Positions 1-8,838 of a stretch of DNA of 64,000 bases are shown here, one piece after another. Location: NCBI RefSeq assembly GCF_963511525.1, contig NZ_CAUPIY010000001.1, positions 380,005 through 444,004 of the forward strand, written 5' to 3'. The stretch is from Mobiluncus sp963511525 (GTDB lineage Bacteria; Actinomycetota; Actinomycetes; Actinomycetales; Actinomycetaceae). Made by a program: the position numbers and the translations under genes. The notes beneath the pieces were generated by a model. It did not search any database and was not told where the DNA came from. It was given only the letters and a program-made list of their open reading frames with translations. Position 1 is the first letter of the stretch, and every line of letters starts with the position of its first letter.

Positions 1-2
1 TG

Positions 3-812
3 GCTGCCGCTGAGGGTCTGTGCGCTGGTGAATCCGGCGCCCTGGCTCTGGTGGCTTTCTCGGACTGCCCGCAGGACATCCAAAAGAACGACGACGGCTC
101 TTGGCCGTTAACCGAAGTCGGTGTCGGCAAGATTCCGGGTCTGCTCGGTTTTGTCGCGCACAATTCGTTCTCCCGTTCCATCGCCGGTATGGCTGACTCC
201 TCCGAGCGCACCCAGACCATGCTAGAGAACGCCGCGGACAAGTACGGCGACAAGGCTCCGAACATCGACACCGCTGGCACTTCTGGGATTAAGGGCGAAA
301 CCGGCGTTTACAGCTGGGCTCCTTATTCACCGTCCGTCCTGCTGGTGTTCTGGTCCTTCCGCTTGATGATGGGCCTGGGTCTGTTCTGTGCAGCCTTGGC
401 ACTGGTCGGTCTGTACCAGACTCGCGGCGGCAAGGTTTCGACCTCTAAGGGTCTGAAGCGTCTCGCCCTGATTACGCTGCCGATGCCATTCCTGTCGGCG
501 TCCTTCGGCTGGATCATGACCGAGTTCGGTCGTCAGCCGTTCATCGTGTACCCGAACCAGGATGCCTTCGGTTCTGACCTTGCGGTTAAGACAGACGCCG
601 CCGGCGTGTTCATGCTGACTGGCGACGGCTTGTCTGGCGTAGTCAATCCGCTTGAGTTCTTGATTTCGTTGATTCTGTTCACCTTGGTTTACTTGGTGCT
701 CGGTATCATCTGGTTCAAGCTCATGGTCCGTTACTCCAAAGAGGGCATCAACACCCCGGCCTCCGATGGTGGCCCGAACGCTGCCTCTCAAGAGTTGTCG
801 TTCGCTTACTAA
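3..812 (+). CDS. cydA: Cytochrome bd ubiquinol oxidase subunit I, C-terminal part (5' end outside window)
   Basis: Subunit I of cytochrome bd oxidase, the membrane quinol oxidase that reduces O2 to water at low oxygen. The reading frame is open from base 3 with no stop, so the gene enters from the left; the GTG at 51 is internal. The visible part carries a conserved block near base 510-550 (GWIMTEFGRQPFIVYP), matching the typical CydA GW.(V/M)TE.GRQPW.VYG element, and at least three hydrophobic segments. A strong Shine-Dalgarno (AAGGAGG, 811-817) overlaps its stop and serves cydB 15 bases downstream. The family assignment is firm; heme ligands and the Q-loop lie mostly outside the window. Confidence 0.96.
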   Translation, partial: AAAEGLCAGESGALALVAFSDCPQDIQKNDDGSWPLTEVGVGKIPGLLGFVAHNSFSRSIAGMADSSERTQTMLENAADKYGDKAPNIDTAGTSGIKGETGVYSWAPYSPSVLLVFWSFRLMMGLGLFCAALALVGLYQTRGGKVSTSKGLKRLALITLPMPFLSASFGWIMTEFGRQPFIVYPNQDAFGSDLAVKTDAAGVFMLTGDGLSGVVNPLEFLISLILFTLVYLVLGIIWFKLMVRYSKEGINTPASDGGPNAASQELSFAY

Positions 813-827
813 GGAGGAAATCAGACA

Positions 828-1982
828 ATGACTTTTCTGCAAATCCTTTGGTTTATCCTCGTAGCGGTCCTGTGGGCTGGCTATCTCGTCCTGGAAGGCT
901 ACGGCTTGGGCACCGGTATGTTGCTGCGTATCATCGGTAAGACCGATGACGAGCGCGGTCAGATGGTTCGCGCCATCGGCCCGCACTGGGACGGCAACGA
1001 AGTGTGGCTGCTCACCGCTGGTGGCGCGACCTTCGCTTCTTCTCCCGAGTGGTACGCCGTGATGTTCTCCGGTATGTACATCGCTTTGTTCCTGGTCCTG
1101 CTGTGCTTGATTGGCCGTATCGCGGCTATCGAATGGCGCAACAAGGTGGACACGCTGAAGTGGCGCGGCACCTGGGACACCATCCAAACCATCACGGCTT
1201 GGCTGGTTCCGATTCTGCTGGGTGTAGCCTTCGGCAACCTGGTGGCCGGCATGAAGATTATCGTGGCCGATCCCAAGACTCCGTTCACCGAAGTTGGCCC
1301 TGAGAACGTTGACATTGCCAATGCTGGCATGTCTCAGGTTCACTCTTTCATCGGTCTGGGCGAATTCCCCTTCAGCCAGCTGGTGAGCTTGCTGATTGGC
1401 GGTTCCGGCTTCGCGATTCTCGGCGGTTTGGTGATTGCCTCCCTATCCTTGGTTCAAGGGGCCAACTTCTTGGCTCTCAAGACCGACGGAGCTGTTCAGG
1501 AACGCGCGGTCGCGATTGCCCCGAAGTTGGGTCTTATCTCGACCGTCCTGACCGCAGTCTTTGCGGTGTGGGGCACCTTCGCCTTCAAGGGCGCTGGTTT
1601 CCTCTTCGCGCTGATCTTCCTGGTTATCGCGGCACTCTGCCTTATTATCAGCCTGCTCTTCGCGTTCAAGGGTGCTTCGGCAAAGGCTTTCACTTTCAAT
1701 TCCATCGCCATTGCTATGGCTGTGGCTTGGGTGTTCGCCATGCTCTTCCCCAACGTGATGAAGTCCTCGATTGATCCGGCTTATTCGCTGACTATTGCTC
1801 AGTCTGCGGCTTCCGCCGGAACCCAGGTTGTGATGACCGTAGCGGCCATCATCCTGGTCCCGATCGTATTGGGTTACACCATCTGGTCTGTCTACATGTT
1901 CCGCGCTCGTATCAGCGTGGCTCCTGCAGGCGGCTTGGAGCCCGATAAGATTCGCGAAGGCGCGAACTTCCTGGTTGGCTAA
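828..1982 (+). CDS. cydB: Cytochrome bd ubiquinol oxidase subunit II
   Basis: Subunit II of cytochrome bd oxidase, 384 residues, the usual size. The N-terminus contains the family element GYLVLEGYGLGTGML and, around residue 45, IGPHWDGNEVWLLTAGG, both diagnostic of CydB. About eight or nine hydrophobic segments are visible. ATG at 828 follows AAGGAGG with a 10-base spacer. It sits between cydA and cydD in a cydABDC order, so oxidase and its assembly exporter are probably made together. A GC-rich hairpin lies just after its stop. Confidence 0.97.
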   Translation: MTFLQILWFILVAVLWAGYLVLEGYGLGTGMLLRIIGKTDDERGQMVRAIGPHWDGNEVWLLTAGGATFASSPEWYAVMFSGMYIALFLVLLCLIGRIAAIEWRNKVDTLKWRGTWDTIQTITAWLVPILLGVAFGNLVAGMKIIVADPKTPFTEVGPENVDIANAGMSQVHSFIGLGEFPFSQLVSLLIGGSGFAILGGLVIASLSLVQGANFLALKTDGAVQERAVAIAPKLGLISTVLTAVFAVWGTFAFKGAGFLFALIFLVIAALCLIISLLFAFKGASAKAFTFNSIAIAMAVAWVFAMLFPNVMKSSIDPAYSLTIAQSAASAGTQVVMTVAAIILVPIVLGYTIWSVYMFRARISVAPAGGLEPDKIREGANFLVG

Positions 1983-2010
1983 ATAAAGCGACGACGGTCT
2001 GAAACCGTTA

Positions 2011-2038
2011 CGGGCGGGTCACTACGGTGGCCCGCCCG
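2011..2038 (+). terminator. GC-rich hairpin between cydB and cydD
   Basis: A 12-bp stem (2011-2022 with 2027-2038, one G-T wobble) closes on a TACG loop. There is no T-tract after it, so it is more likely an mRNA stabiliser, processing site or partial attenuator inside the cyd operon than a full intrinsic terminator. A smaller ACGGT/ACCGT hairpin lies just upstream (1994-2008). Confidence 0.5.
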
Positions 2039-2118
2039 CACCAGTTTAACCGGGGTTTCGCCCCTCCCGCGTTGTGGAGATTTTCCCTGAAATGTGGAAA
2101 GCTGAGGGGGTGAAACCC

Positions 2119-3903
2119 ATGGACCCCCGACTGCTGAAATACGCTAAAACTGCACGCGGATACATTATCTTCATCACTGTTTTTGGTTTTTTCTCGGCAG
2201 TTTTCATCATCGCTCAAGACTGGCTCATCTCGAAGGCCGCGACCCCGGTCATCATGGAACACCAGCCCTTGTCTTTCATCCTTCCCACCCTCGGCGTGTT
2301 GGTTTTGGTCCTGTTGGGGAGGGGCTTGTCCCTGCTGATTAGGCAGTGGTTTGCACACCGGGCAGCAACGGGCGCCATCAAAGAAATCCGAGAAAAAGTT
2401 TTGGCCCACGCCACCAAACTCGGCCCTCGCTGGCAAACTCAGCACGGTCAAGACACCGTGACCACGGTCGTGCGCGCCTTGAAAGACCTCGACGCTTACT
2501 TCGTTTTTTTCCTGCCCCAACTTTTGCTCTCGGTGACAGTCACTCCCCTGACCCTGTTGGTGATTGTTTATCTGGACTGGATCAGCGCCATCTTCGTGCT
2601 AGCCACCATTCCACTCATCCCCCTGTTCATGATTCTCATCGGGATTTTGACCCAGGAATACTCCGACAAACGCCTAGCTTCCATGAAACGCATGGGCGGT
2701 CAACTGGTGGACCTCCTGGCCGGCCTAGCAACCCTGAAATCCTTGGGACGCGAGCAAGACCCCGCCAAGCAGGTGAAACGAGTCGGCTACGAATACTCCC
2801 GTTCCACCATGCAAACGTTGCGCGTCGCGTTCATGAGCGGCGGCGCCCTGGAATTCCTGACCACCCTGTGCGTGGCGCTGGTTGCGGTAGAAGTCGGGAT
2901 TCGCCTGCTGAATAACCAACTCGACCTGTTCACCGGACTGTTGGTCATTATGCTGACTCCAGAGGTCTTTAGCCCGCTGCGCGAAGTCGGCAAACAATTC
3001 CACGCTTCCTCCGACGGGGTCACCGCCGCGGAAGCAGCCTTTGCCATCCTTGAGGAACCGCTGCCGAAAACCGGGCACCTCGCGGCTCCTGACCTGACCA
3101 AAGCCACCATCCAGCTGCATGACCTAGGCGTGAAAGCTCGTGGTATGTGGGCTCCCGCCAGCCTCACGGCCAGCCTCGAACCGGGAAAAATTTACGCCCT
3201 GACCGGCGCCAGCGGTTCCGGGAAAACGACCACCGCTATGAGCCTTCTGGGGCTGCAAACTGTGGATCAGGGCGAGCTGACGGTGAGCGGACCCGCGGGA
3301 GACGTACCCCTGTACGACATCGACCCGGCATCGTGGTGGGAACAATGTGCCTGGGTTCCCCAAAACCCGGCTATTCTGCCCGGTACAGTCCTGGAAAACC
3401 TGGGCGAGACCGGGGACACCCCCAGCCCCGCCCTGATGGAAGCCAGCCGTATCACCCACTTCGATACGGTGGTGCAGGGATTATCAAAAGGCTGGCTGAC
3501 CCAGCTTGGCGCTGGCGGCTTGGGTTTGTCAGTCGGTCAGCGGCAACGCTTGGCACTGACCCGCACCCTAACCCAAAAAGCGCAGCTCATCGTGTTGGAC
3601 GAGCCGACCGCGCACCTGGATGCGAACCTGGAAACCCAGGTCATTGCCGGGATTAAAGCCCTGAAAGCCCAAGGGAAAACGGTGGTCGTCATTGCCCACC
3701 GCCAAGCTGTGCTGAATGTTGCCGACGTGTCTATTCCGGTCGAAACCAGAACTTTCACCGCAGCCGAAGCAGAACAGGAAGCCCAGGCGGCAGCCGACGC
3801 GAAACCGAAACCGCGGGAACGCAAACGCAAACCAGATGGGCGTGAGGATTTGCCCCCGCTAATTTTGAATCTAGATTTTGCCGATAACGAGGTGCGCGCA
3901 TGA
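2119..3903 (+). CDS. cydD: Thiol reductant ABC exporter subunit CydD
   Basis: Half of the heterodimeric CydDC ABC exporter, which moves glutathione/cysteine-type reductants out of the cytoplasm and is needed for cytochrome bd assembly. About six N-terminal membrane segments are followed by an ATPase domain: Walker A GASGSGKTT (about residue 363), signature LSVGQRQR (about 470), Walker B LIVLDEPTA (about 490) and the H-loop IAHR. I chose ATG 2119 because GAGGGGG (2104-2110) lies 8 bases before it; the frame is open to GTG 2074, which would add 15 residues without a good ribosome site. The signature has V in place of the usual second G (LSVGQ), as is common in one half of heterodimeric exporters. 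Ends in ATGA overlapping cydC. Confidence 0.93.
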   Translation: MDPRLLKYAKTARGYIIFITVFGFFSAVFIIAQDWLISKAATPVIMEHQPLSFILPTLGVLVLVLLGRGLSLLIRQWFAHRAATGAIKEIREKVLAHATKLGPRWQTQHGQDTVTTVVRALKDLDAYFVFFLPQLLLSVTVTPLTLLVIVYLDWISAIFVLATIPLIPLFMILIGILTQEYSDKRLASMKRMGGQLVDLLAGLATLKSLGREQDPAKQVKRVGYEYSRSTMQTLRVAFMSGGALEFLTTLCVALVAVEVGIRLLNNQLDLFTGLLVIMLTPEVFSPLREVGKQFHASSDGVTAAEAAFAILEEPLPKTGHLAAPDLTKATIQLHDLGVKARGMWAPASLTASLEPGKIYALTGASGSGKTTTAMSLLGLQTVDQGELTVSGPAGDVPLYDIDPASWWEQCAWVPQNPAILPGTVLENLGETGDTPSPALMEASRITHFDTVVQGLSKGWLTQLGAGGLGLSVGQRQRLALTRTLTQKAQLIVLDEPTAHLDANLETQVIAGIKALKAQGKTVVVIAHRQAVLNVADVSIPVETRTFTAAEAEQEAQAAADAKPKPRERKRKPDGREDLPPLILNLDFADNEVRA

Positions 3904-5846
3904 GCAGCAACAAGTCAACTTTCCCCGCTGAAGTCATGGAATCCTCTGCTGAGTCCTATAGTCCCCCCATGCAAAGCACGGCGTTTATATCGCGCGAAGA
4001 GCTGCGCAACCTGCGCCTGACCTATCGGATGATGCGTCTGAATCGCGCCAATATGGCTCTGGCTATCCTCCTGGGCGTCTCGACGTTGGCCTGCGCCATC
4101 GGGCTGTCGGTGGTGGCGGCTTGGCTCATTGCCCGTGCCGCCCAGATTGACGCTCTGTGGATGGACTTGGCGGTCGCGGCCGTAGCCGTGCGTTTCTTTG
4201 GGATTGGCCGGGCGCTGTTCCGCTATCTGGAACGCCTAGCGTCTCACAAAGTCGCCCTGTTGGGAGTAGCCGATTTGCGGCACACGGTTTACCGGATTCT
4301 GGCAGGTCGTCCGGCCAAGAACATCGCGGCCTTGCGGCGCGGGGAAATCCTGGCCCGCACGGGCGGCGACGTCGATTCGGTCGGAGACTTCGTGGTGAAG
4401 TCTGTCCTTCCCGGAATGGTTACGGCTATCACCGCCATCGCCACCGTTATTTTGTTCTGGTTCCTGGCTCCCCTAGCGGCGCTCACGCTGCTGATCTGCC
4501 TGCTGATGGCCGGAGTGGTAGGGCCTTTGCTGACGATTCGGTCGGCCCGTATCGCCGAGTTGGCTTCCCAGCAGGCTCAGATTGAGCTGACTGCCAGCGC
4601 CCAAAACCTCATGATGAACGCCAGCGAACTGGCGGTTTCCGGGCGTCTGCAGGCCGCGCAAGACCACCTCAACCAAGTCGAACAAGTCATTCAACGCCTG
4701 AAAGACAAGGCCGCCCGCCCTTCTGCCATCGCCGCTTTTATTGACAATATTTCGATGGGGGCGGCCGTCCTGTGCGGTTTCCTGATTGGCACTCCCCTGG
4801 TCGTCAGCGGCCAGCTGTGGGACGTGAACCTGGCGATTCTGGTGCTGGCTCCCCTAGCAGCTTTTGAAGGGACCTCCCAACTGGCTGCCGCCGCGGTACA
4901 GCTGGTGTCCTCCGGAGCCGCCGCGACCCGTCTGGTGGATTTGATGGGGGGAGCTGATTATGTCGAGGCCGCCCTGAAGCAGATTTACGCAGCGGACGCC
5001 ACCCCGAACAGCGATGCCGTCCCGGAGGTGGCAGTCAACGCAGAGGGGCACCGCACGGAGCTCTCGCCCGTCACCGAAGTTGAGGCTCACCTGGTGGCCA
5101 AAGACCTGGAGATTGGGTGGCCCGGCGGGCCGATTATTGCCAGCGGAATTGACCTGGAACTGCGCCCCGGCAAGGCTTTAGCGATTGTGGGTCGTTCCGG
5201 AATCGGCAAATCCACGCTGCTTTATACCTTGGCAGGTTTGATTCCACCGCGGGGTGGCAGCCTGACGCTGGGAGGAATCGACATCACCACCCTTCCGCGC
5301 CCCACCGTGAGCGAAAAAATCGTGATGACCGCGGAGGACGCCCATATTTTTGCCACCACCGCCCTAGAGAACATTCGGGTAGCGCGAGCCAATGTGGGAA
5401 CCGTGGAGGCAGAAAAGCTGCTGCAAGAGGCAGGAATGGGACCGTGGCTTAAGGCCGCCCCGGACGGCCTGGAAACTGTGCTCGGCATGGACGGAGCCGC
5501 ACTGAGCGGTGGAGAACGTCGACGCATCCTGTTGGCGCGGGCTTTGGCGACCCCGGCGCAGCTCCTCGCCCTGGACGAACCCGGAGAGCACCTGGACGGG
5601 GCTCTAGCCGACCAGCTGGTGTCGGATCTATTGGCGACCGGCAAGAGCGGGGAACGCGGCGTGCTGTTGGTCACCCACCGGCTCAGTGCCTTGGACAAAG
5701 CCGATGAAGTCATCGTTCTTGGTAAGCTGGATAGCGAAGACGAGGACGACGTGACCCGTATCACCGCTCGCGGAACGCACGCCAGTTTGGTCGAAACCAA
5801 CCCCACCTACCGTTGGAACCTAGAACAGGAGAAGAGCTACGTCTGA
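3900..5846 (+). CDS. cydC: Thiol reductant ABC exporter subunit CydC
   Basis: Partner of CydD, 648 residues, longer than usual because of an N-terminal extension of about 30 residues and a linker near residues 355-395. An exporter membrane domain is followed by an ATPase domain: Walker A GRSGIGKST (about 431), signature LSGGERRR (about 534), Walker B LLALDEPGEHLD (about 554) and H-loop VTHR. The gene starts inside the cydD stop (ATGA, 4-base overlap), which indicates translational coupling. CydC and CydD were told apart by order (cydD precedes cydC, as usual) and by this subunit's canonical signature. Confidence 0.93.
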   Translation: MSSNKSTFPAEVMESSAESYSPPMQSTAFISREELRNLRLTYRMMRLNRANMALAILLGVSTLACAIGLSVVAAWLIARAAQIDALWMDLAVAAVAVRFFGIGRALFRYLERLASHKVALLGVADLRHTVYRILAGRPAKNIAALRRGEILARTGGDVDSVGDFVVKSVLPGMVTAITAIATVILFWFLAPLAALTLLICLLMAGVVGPLLTIRSARIAELASQQAQIELTASAQNLMMNASELAVSGRLQAAQDHLNQVEQVIQRLKDKAARPSAIAAFIDNISMGAAVLCGFLIGTPLVVSGQLWDVNLAILVLAPLAAFEGTSQLAAAAVQLVSSGAAATRLVDLMGGADYVEAALKQIYAADATPNSDAVPEVAVNAEGHRTELSPVTEVEAHLVAKDLEIGWPGGPIIASGIDLELRPGKALAIVGRSGIGKSTLLYTLAGLIPPRGGSLTLGGIDITTLPRPTVSEKIVMTAEDAHIFATTALENIRVARANVGTVEAEKLLQEAGMGPWLKAAPDGLETVLGMDGAALSGGERRRILLARALATPAQLLALDEPGEHLDGALADQLVSDLLATGKSGERGVLLVTHRLSALDKADEVIVLGKLDSEDEDDVTRITARGTHASLVETNPTYRWNLEQEKSYV

Positions 5847-5874
5847 GCTAAGAAGCCTCAAGGTTAATAAATAT

Positions 5875-7167
5875 TTGGGGGAAAGCCACGCAGTTTTGCG
5901 TGAAAAAATCTATGCGCTGAACTTGGAGCTCGAAACTTTGCAGCGGTGGAACCGCATGAGCCAAAGCATTACCACGGCGCTGCTGGATGACACCGATGAA
6001 GAGGAAGCGCTGTCCCTTATCGCCTCTTCTGTGCGCCGGGTGGCGGAAGCCAATACGACCCTGATTGTGCTACCCAGCTTGGGCGGAAAATACATTTGTG
6101 AAATTGCTGACGGCGAAGCTGCCACACAGATGATTGGGATGGAATTTCCTCCCGAGGGGCGCGCCCAGGCGGTCATTCGCAACAATGTCGGCATCATCGT
6201 GGAGTCTATGGAACGCGCCAACTTACTGCGGATTCCCGAACTGTCCATTTTTGGTCCGGCTCTCTATGCCCCGATGAGCGAGCGCGGAGCCGCCAGCGGG
6301 GTCATTATCCTGTTTCGCAACCCTGGCAGCCCCGAATTTACCGTGCCGGATTTGCGAGCCGCCGAGAATTTTGCGGCACAAGCTACTTTGGCGCTGCGCC
6401 TGTCCGGCGTGCGACAGTCCGAGGACCGCGCGGAGCTGCTGGAAGAACGCCAGCGCATTGCTCGTGACCTGCATGACCTGGCTATACAGCAGCTGTTCGC
6501 GACCTCCCTGCACCTCGAAGCCTTAAAAGAAGACCTCAGCGATCAGGAACTCACAGCTCAGACGATTCGCACCACCCTGGATGAGGCGTTGCGTTCAGTG
6601 GGCGACTCTGTGGGGGAAATCCGCCGGATCGTCAGCGAACTAAAAGATCAAGACAGCGCGGAACCGGAGCTGTTGGGCGGATTGCGGATGGAGGCCTCAC
6701 TATCTCGGCGTTCCCTCGGATTCGCGCCCTCGCTCATTGTGCGCGTAGACGATGAAGTTTGCACCCTGGACAATATGGAACGAATGGAGGAACTGCTGCG
6801 CCGGAGGCTACCGGAAACCCTCATCTCGGATGTGTTGGCAGTCGTGCGCGAGGGCCTGACGAACGTGGCTCGCCACGCCCACGCCACCGAGGTTCGTCTG
6901 GAAGTCGATATTTGGTTCAATCCTGAGTTGATTCCACCCCGATGCGCCCTCACCGACGCGAGCGTACCCACGCCAACCCAGCCCAACGGACTGCTACGAG
7001 TGGAGATTCAAGATGACGGGTGCGGACTTAATTCCAAAATTGACCACCATTCGGGCTTAGCCAATATGACCGCGCGCGCCACGATTCACCTGGGGATGAT
7101 GCGCATCGGTAAACGCCCCGACGGCGCCAGCGGAACCCTTTTGACGTGGTGTATTCCGCTTAGTTAA
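5875..7167 (+). CDS. GAF-domain sensor histidine kinase, DosS/NarX-type (HisKA_3)
   Basis: Cytoplasmic histidine kinase of 430 residues. Residues about 10-175 look like a single GAF sensor domain. The dimerisation/phosphoacceptor box is ERQRIARDLHDLAIQQ with His200, close to the box of mycobacterial DevS/DosT. An HATPase region follows: EGLTNVARHAHA (N box) and VEIQDDGCGL (G1). No membrane segment is seen. The start is TTG at 5875; no better in-frame start or strong ribosome site is visible, so the N-terminus is uncertain. It lies 28 bases after cydC and is probably read with cydABDC, while the likely partner regulator is on the opposite strand at 7201-7863. Oxygen, NO or redox sensing is inferred from context; a heme ligand cannot be identified by eye. 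Confidence 0.88.
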   Translation: MGESHAVLREKIYALNLELETLQRWNRMSQSITTALLDDTDEEEALSLIASSVRRVAEANTTLIVLPSLGGKYICEIADGEAATQMIGMEFPPEGRAQAVIRNNVGIIVESMERANLLRIPELSIFGPALYAPMSERGAASGVIILFRNPGSPEFTVPDLRAAENFAAQATLALRLSGVRQSEDRAELLEERQRIARDLHDLAIQQLFATSLHLEALKEDLSDQELTAQTIRTTLDEALRSVGDSVGEIRRIVSELKDQDSAEPELLGGLRMEASLSRRSLGFAPSLIVRVDDEVCTLDNMERMEELLRRRLPETLISDVLAVVREGLTNVARHAHATEVRLEVDIWFNPELIPPRCALTDASVPTPTQPNGLLRVEIQDDGCGLNSKIDHHSGLANMTARATIHLGMMRIGKRPDGASGTLLTWCIPLS

Positions 7168-7200
7168 TTTCGGGATTTTGCTGCCGGTTGCCTGCCGGGC

Positions 7201-7863
7201 TCACAGTTCCGGACGCGGAGAGTTCTTGCGCCACTCTGCAGAACGCTGCGATGCTACCCACGCCGCCACCTGGGTGCGCCGCTGCAGACCCATTTTCGAC
7301 AGCAGTGCCGTAATGTGGTTTTTCACGGTCTTTTCGGCCACGCCCAGGGTGTCCCCAATTTCCCGGTTAGATAGGCCATCGCCGATTAATCCCAGGATTT
7401 TCTTTTCAGTAGGGGTCAAGTGTTCGGTAGGGTCGCTGCGGTTTGCGCTGGTGCGGGTCACGGTACGCTCATCGAGCAGGGTCCTCCCCGCCGCCACGGC
7501 CTTGATGACGTTCGTAATTTCCACCCCGGCGACGGTTTTCAACAGATAAGCGGCCGCCCCCACTTCCAGGGATTCCGCTAGCGCCTCGTCATCGTCAAAG
7601 GAGGTCAGCACCACCATGCGGGCGTTTGGCGTCATAACTCGCAGTTGGCGAATCAAATCGATACCGGTGCCGTCGGGTAGCTGCAAGTCCACCAAGACCA
7701 CGTTCGGGTTGGCCAACTCGGCCCTCGACAGGGCTTCGGCAACCGAACCGGCTTCGGCGACGACTCGCAAGTCCGCTGCTCTATCCACGAGCTCGGCGAT
7801 TCCCCGGCGTACAATCTCGTGGTCGTCAACAATCATGACGCGAATCTCCGACTGCTCAGTCAT
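7201..7863 (-). CDS. DosR/DevR-like NarL-family response regulator
   Basis: Two-component regulator of 220 residues: receiver domain (acidic pocket VDDHE, phosphoacceptor Asp59 in VLVDLQLPDG, Lys in AYLLKT) and a C-terminal LuxR-type helix-turn-helix (LTPTEKKILGLIGDGLSN, then AEKTVKNHI). The wording of several blocks (VRRGIAEL, EAGSVAEAL, AGRTLLD, RRTQ) is close to mycobacterial DosR, the hypoxia/NO regulator. The gene is convergent with the histidine kinase (33 bases between their stops) and lies 12 bases downstream of mutM, so it may be read from the coaD-to-mutM operon. Pairing with the kinase and control of the bd oxidase are inferences from position. Confidence 0.9.
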   Translation of the reverse strand: MTEQSEIRVMIVDDHEIVRRGIAELVDRAADLRVVAEAGSVAEALSRAELANPNVVLVDLQLPDGTGIDLIRQLRVMTPNARMVVLTSFDDDEALAESLEVGAAAYLLKTVAGVEITNVIKAVAAGRTLLDERTVTRTSANRSDPTEHLTPTEKKILGLIGDGLSNREIGDTLGVAEKTVKNHITALLSKMGLQRRTQVAAWVASQRSAEWRKNSPRPEL

Positions 7864-7875
7864 CTTTGGTCCTTC

Positions 7876-8838
7876 CTAACGCTTTCGCTGGCAACGTGGA
7901 CAAAACACGCTGGAGCGGCCGTCAATAATCATCTTATCGAGCCGGGTCCCGCAGCGGCGGCAACTTTGGCCGCCCCGACCGTAAACCTGCAATTCTTTTG
8001 CAAATTCGCCTGGATTACCCCAAGAATTCACGTACAGGCGGTCAAACGAAGTACCGCCGAAGTCTAAAGCCTGCTCCATCACCGCCGCCACCGCACCGAG
8101 TAATTTCCGCAGTTTCCTGTCACTCAGTGACCGGCCGGGGGCAGCGGGATGTATCCGGGCAGCAAATAAGCCCTCATCTGCATAAATATTGCCGATACCG
8201 GAGACAATGCTTTGGTCTAATAGCTTGGTTTTTATCGCTCTGGCGCTACAGCTGGTTTTTTCCACGAATTTCGTCGTGTCGCGGCATGAATCCAGCACAT
8301 CGCGGGCAATATGTTCCACGCCCTGTGGCAGCAGCGGTTCCGGTGCCCCCATCCCTCCGGGCGCACCGTCCGCTGTGGGCCGCAGCGGTCTGAGTTCGAC
8401 GTGTCCAAAGGTGCGTTGGTCGCAAAACACCAGGTCTTTCCCGTTGTCGAGGGCGAAACGGAGGCGCTCATGGGCGAAGGGACGAGCCTCCCCGAGGCCT
8501 TGCTGAGCTGGCGGTGGCGCGGCTGAACCGGCGCTGTGCAGAGCCGCATCCCCGGATTCGACTCGCAGCTGGCCCGACATGCCCAGGTGCATCACGAGGG
8601 CAAGCGAGCCTTCTGCACTTGTGACATCCCCCGCTAAGGGAAACCACAAAAACTTTCCGCGCCGGACTGCTGCGCCCAGACGCATCCCCTCCAGTCCCGC
8701 ACGCAACCCGGCGATTCCCCCCTGTTGATTGCGTAAAGTCCGCTCATGGGTCGGGTCGCTGATGCTCAGGACCCGCGATCCCACCACGGTTTGTTCCAGA
8801 TTCCGGCGAATCGTTTCCACTTCGGGAAGCTCAGGCAT
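7876..8838 (-). CDS. mutM: Formamidopyrimidine-DNA glycosylase
   Basis: Base-excision repair enzyme removing oxidised purines such as 8-oxoguanine. The start is fixed at 8838 by the obligatory N-terminal sequence MPELPEVETIRRNL: after Met removal the amino group of Pro2 is the catalytic nucleophile and Glu3 assists. The open frame continues upstream to 9042, but that part overlaps rnc and is not real. The C-terminus has the zinc finger CRRCGTRLDKM...CPRCQ. The 320 residues are slightly long because of an insertion of about 25 residues (Ala/Pro-rich, near 100-125). Its first 8 bases overlap the end of rnc. Confidence 0.97.
   Translation of the reverse strand: MPELPEVETIRRNLEQTVVGSRVLSISDPTHERTLRNQQGGIAGLRAGLEGMRLGAAVRRGKFLWFPLAGDVTSAEGSLALVMHLGMSGQLRVESGDAALHSAGSAAPPPAQQGLGEARPFAHERLRFALDNGKDLVFCDQRTFGHVELRPLRPTADGAPGGMGAPEPLLPQGVEHIARDVLDSCRDTTKFVEKTSCSARAIKTKLLDQSIVSGIGNIYADEGLFAARIHPAAPGRSLSDRKLRKLLGAVAAVMEQALDFGGTSFDRLYVNSWGNPGEFAKELQVYGRGGQSCRRCGTRLDKMIIDGRSSVFCPRCQRKR

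Noticed and set aside
327..1343. Long minus-strand open frame (338 codons) across cydA/cydB
   Set aside because: It lies antisense to two clear cyd genes, and its composition (Gln/His/Arg-rich) is typical of a shadow frame.
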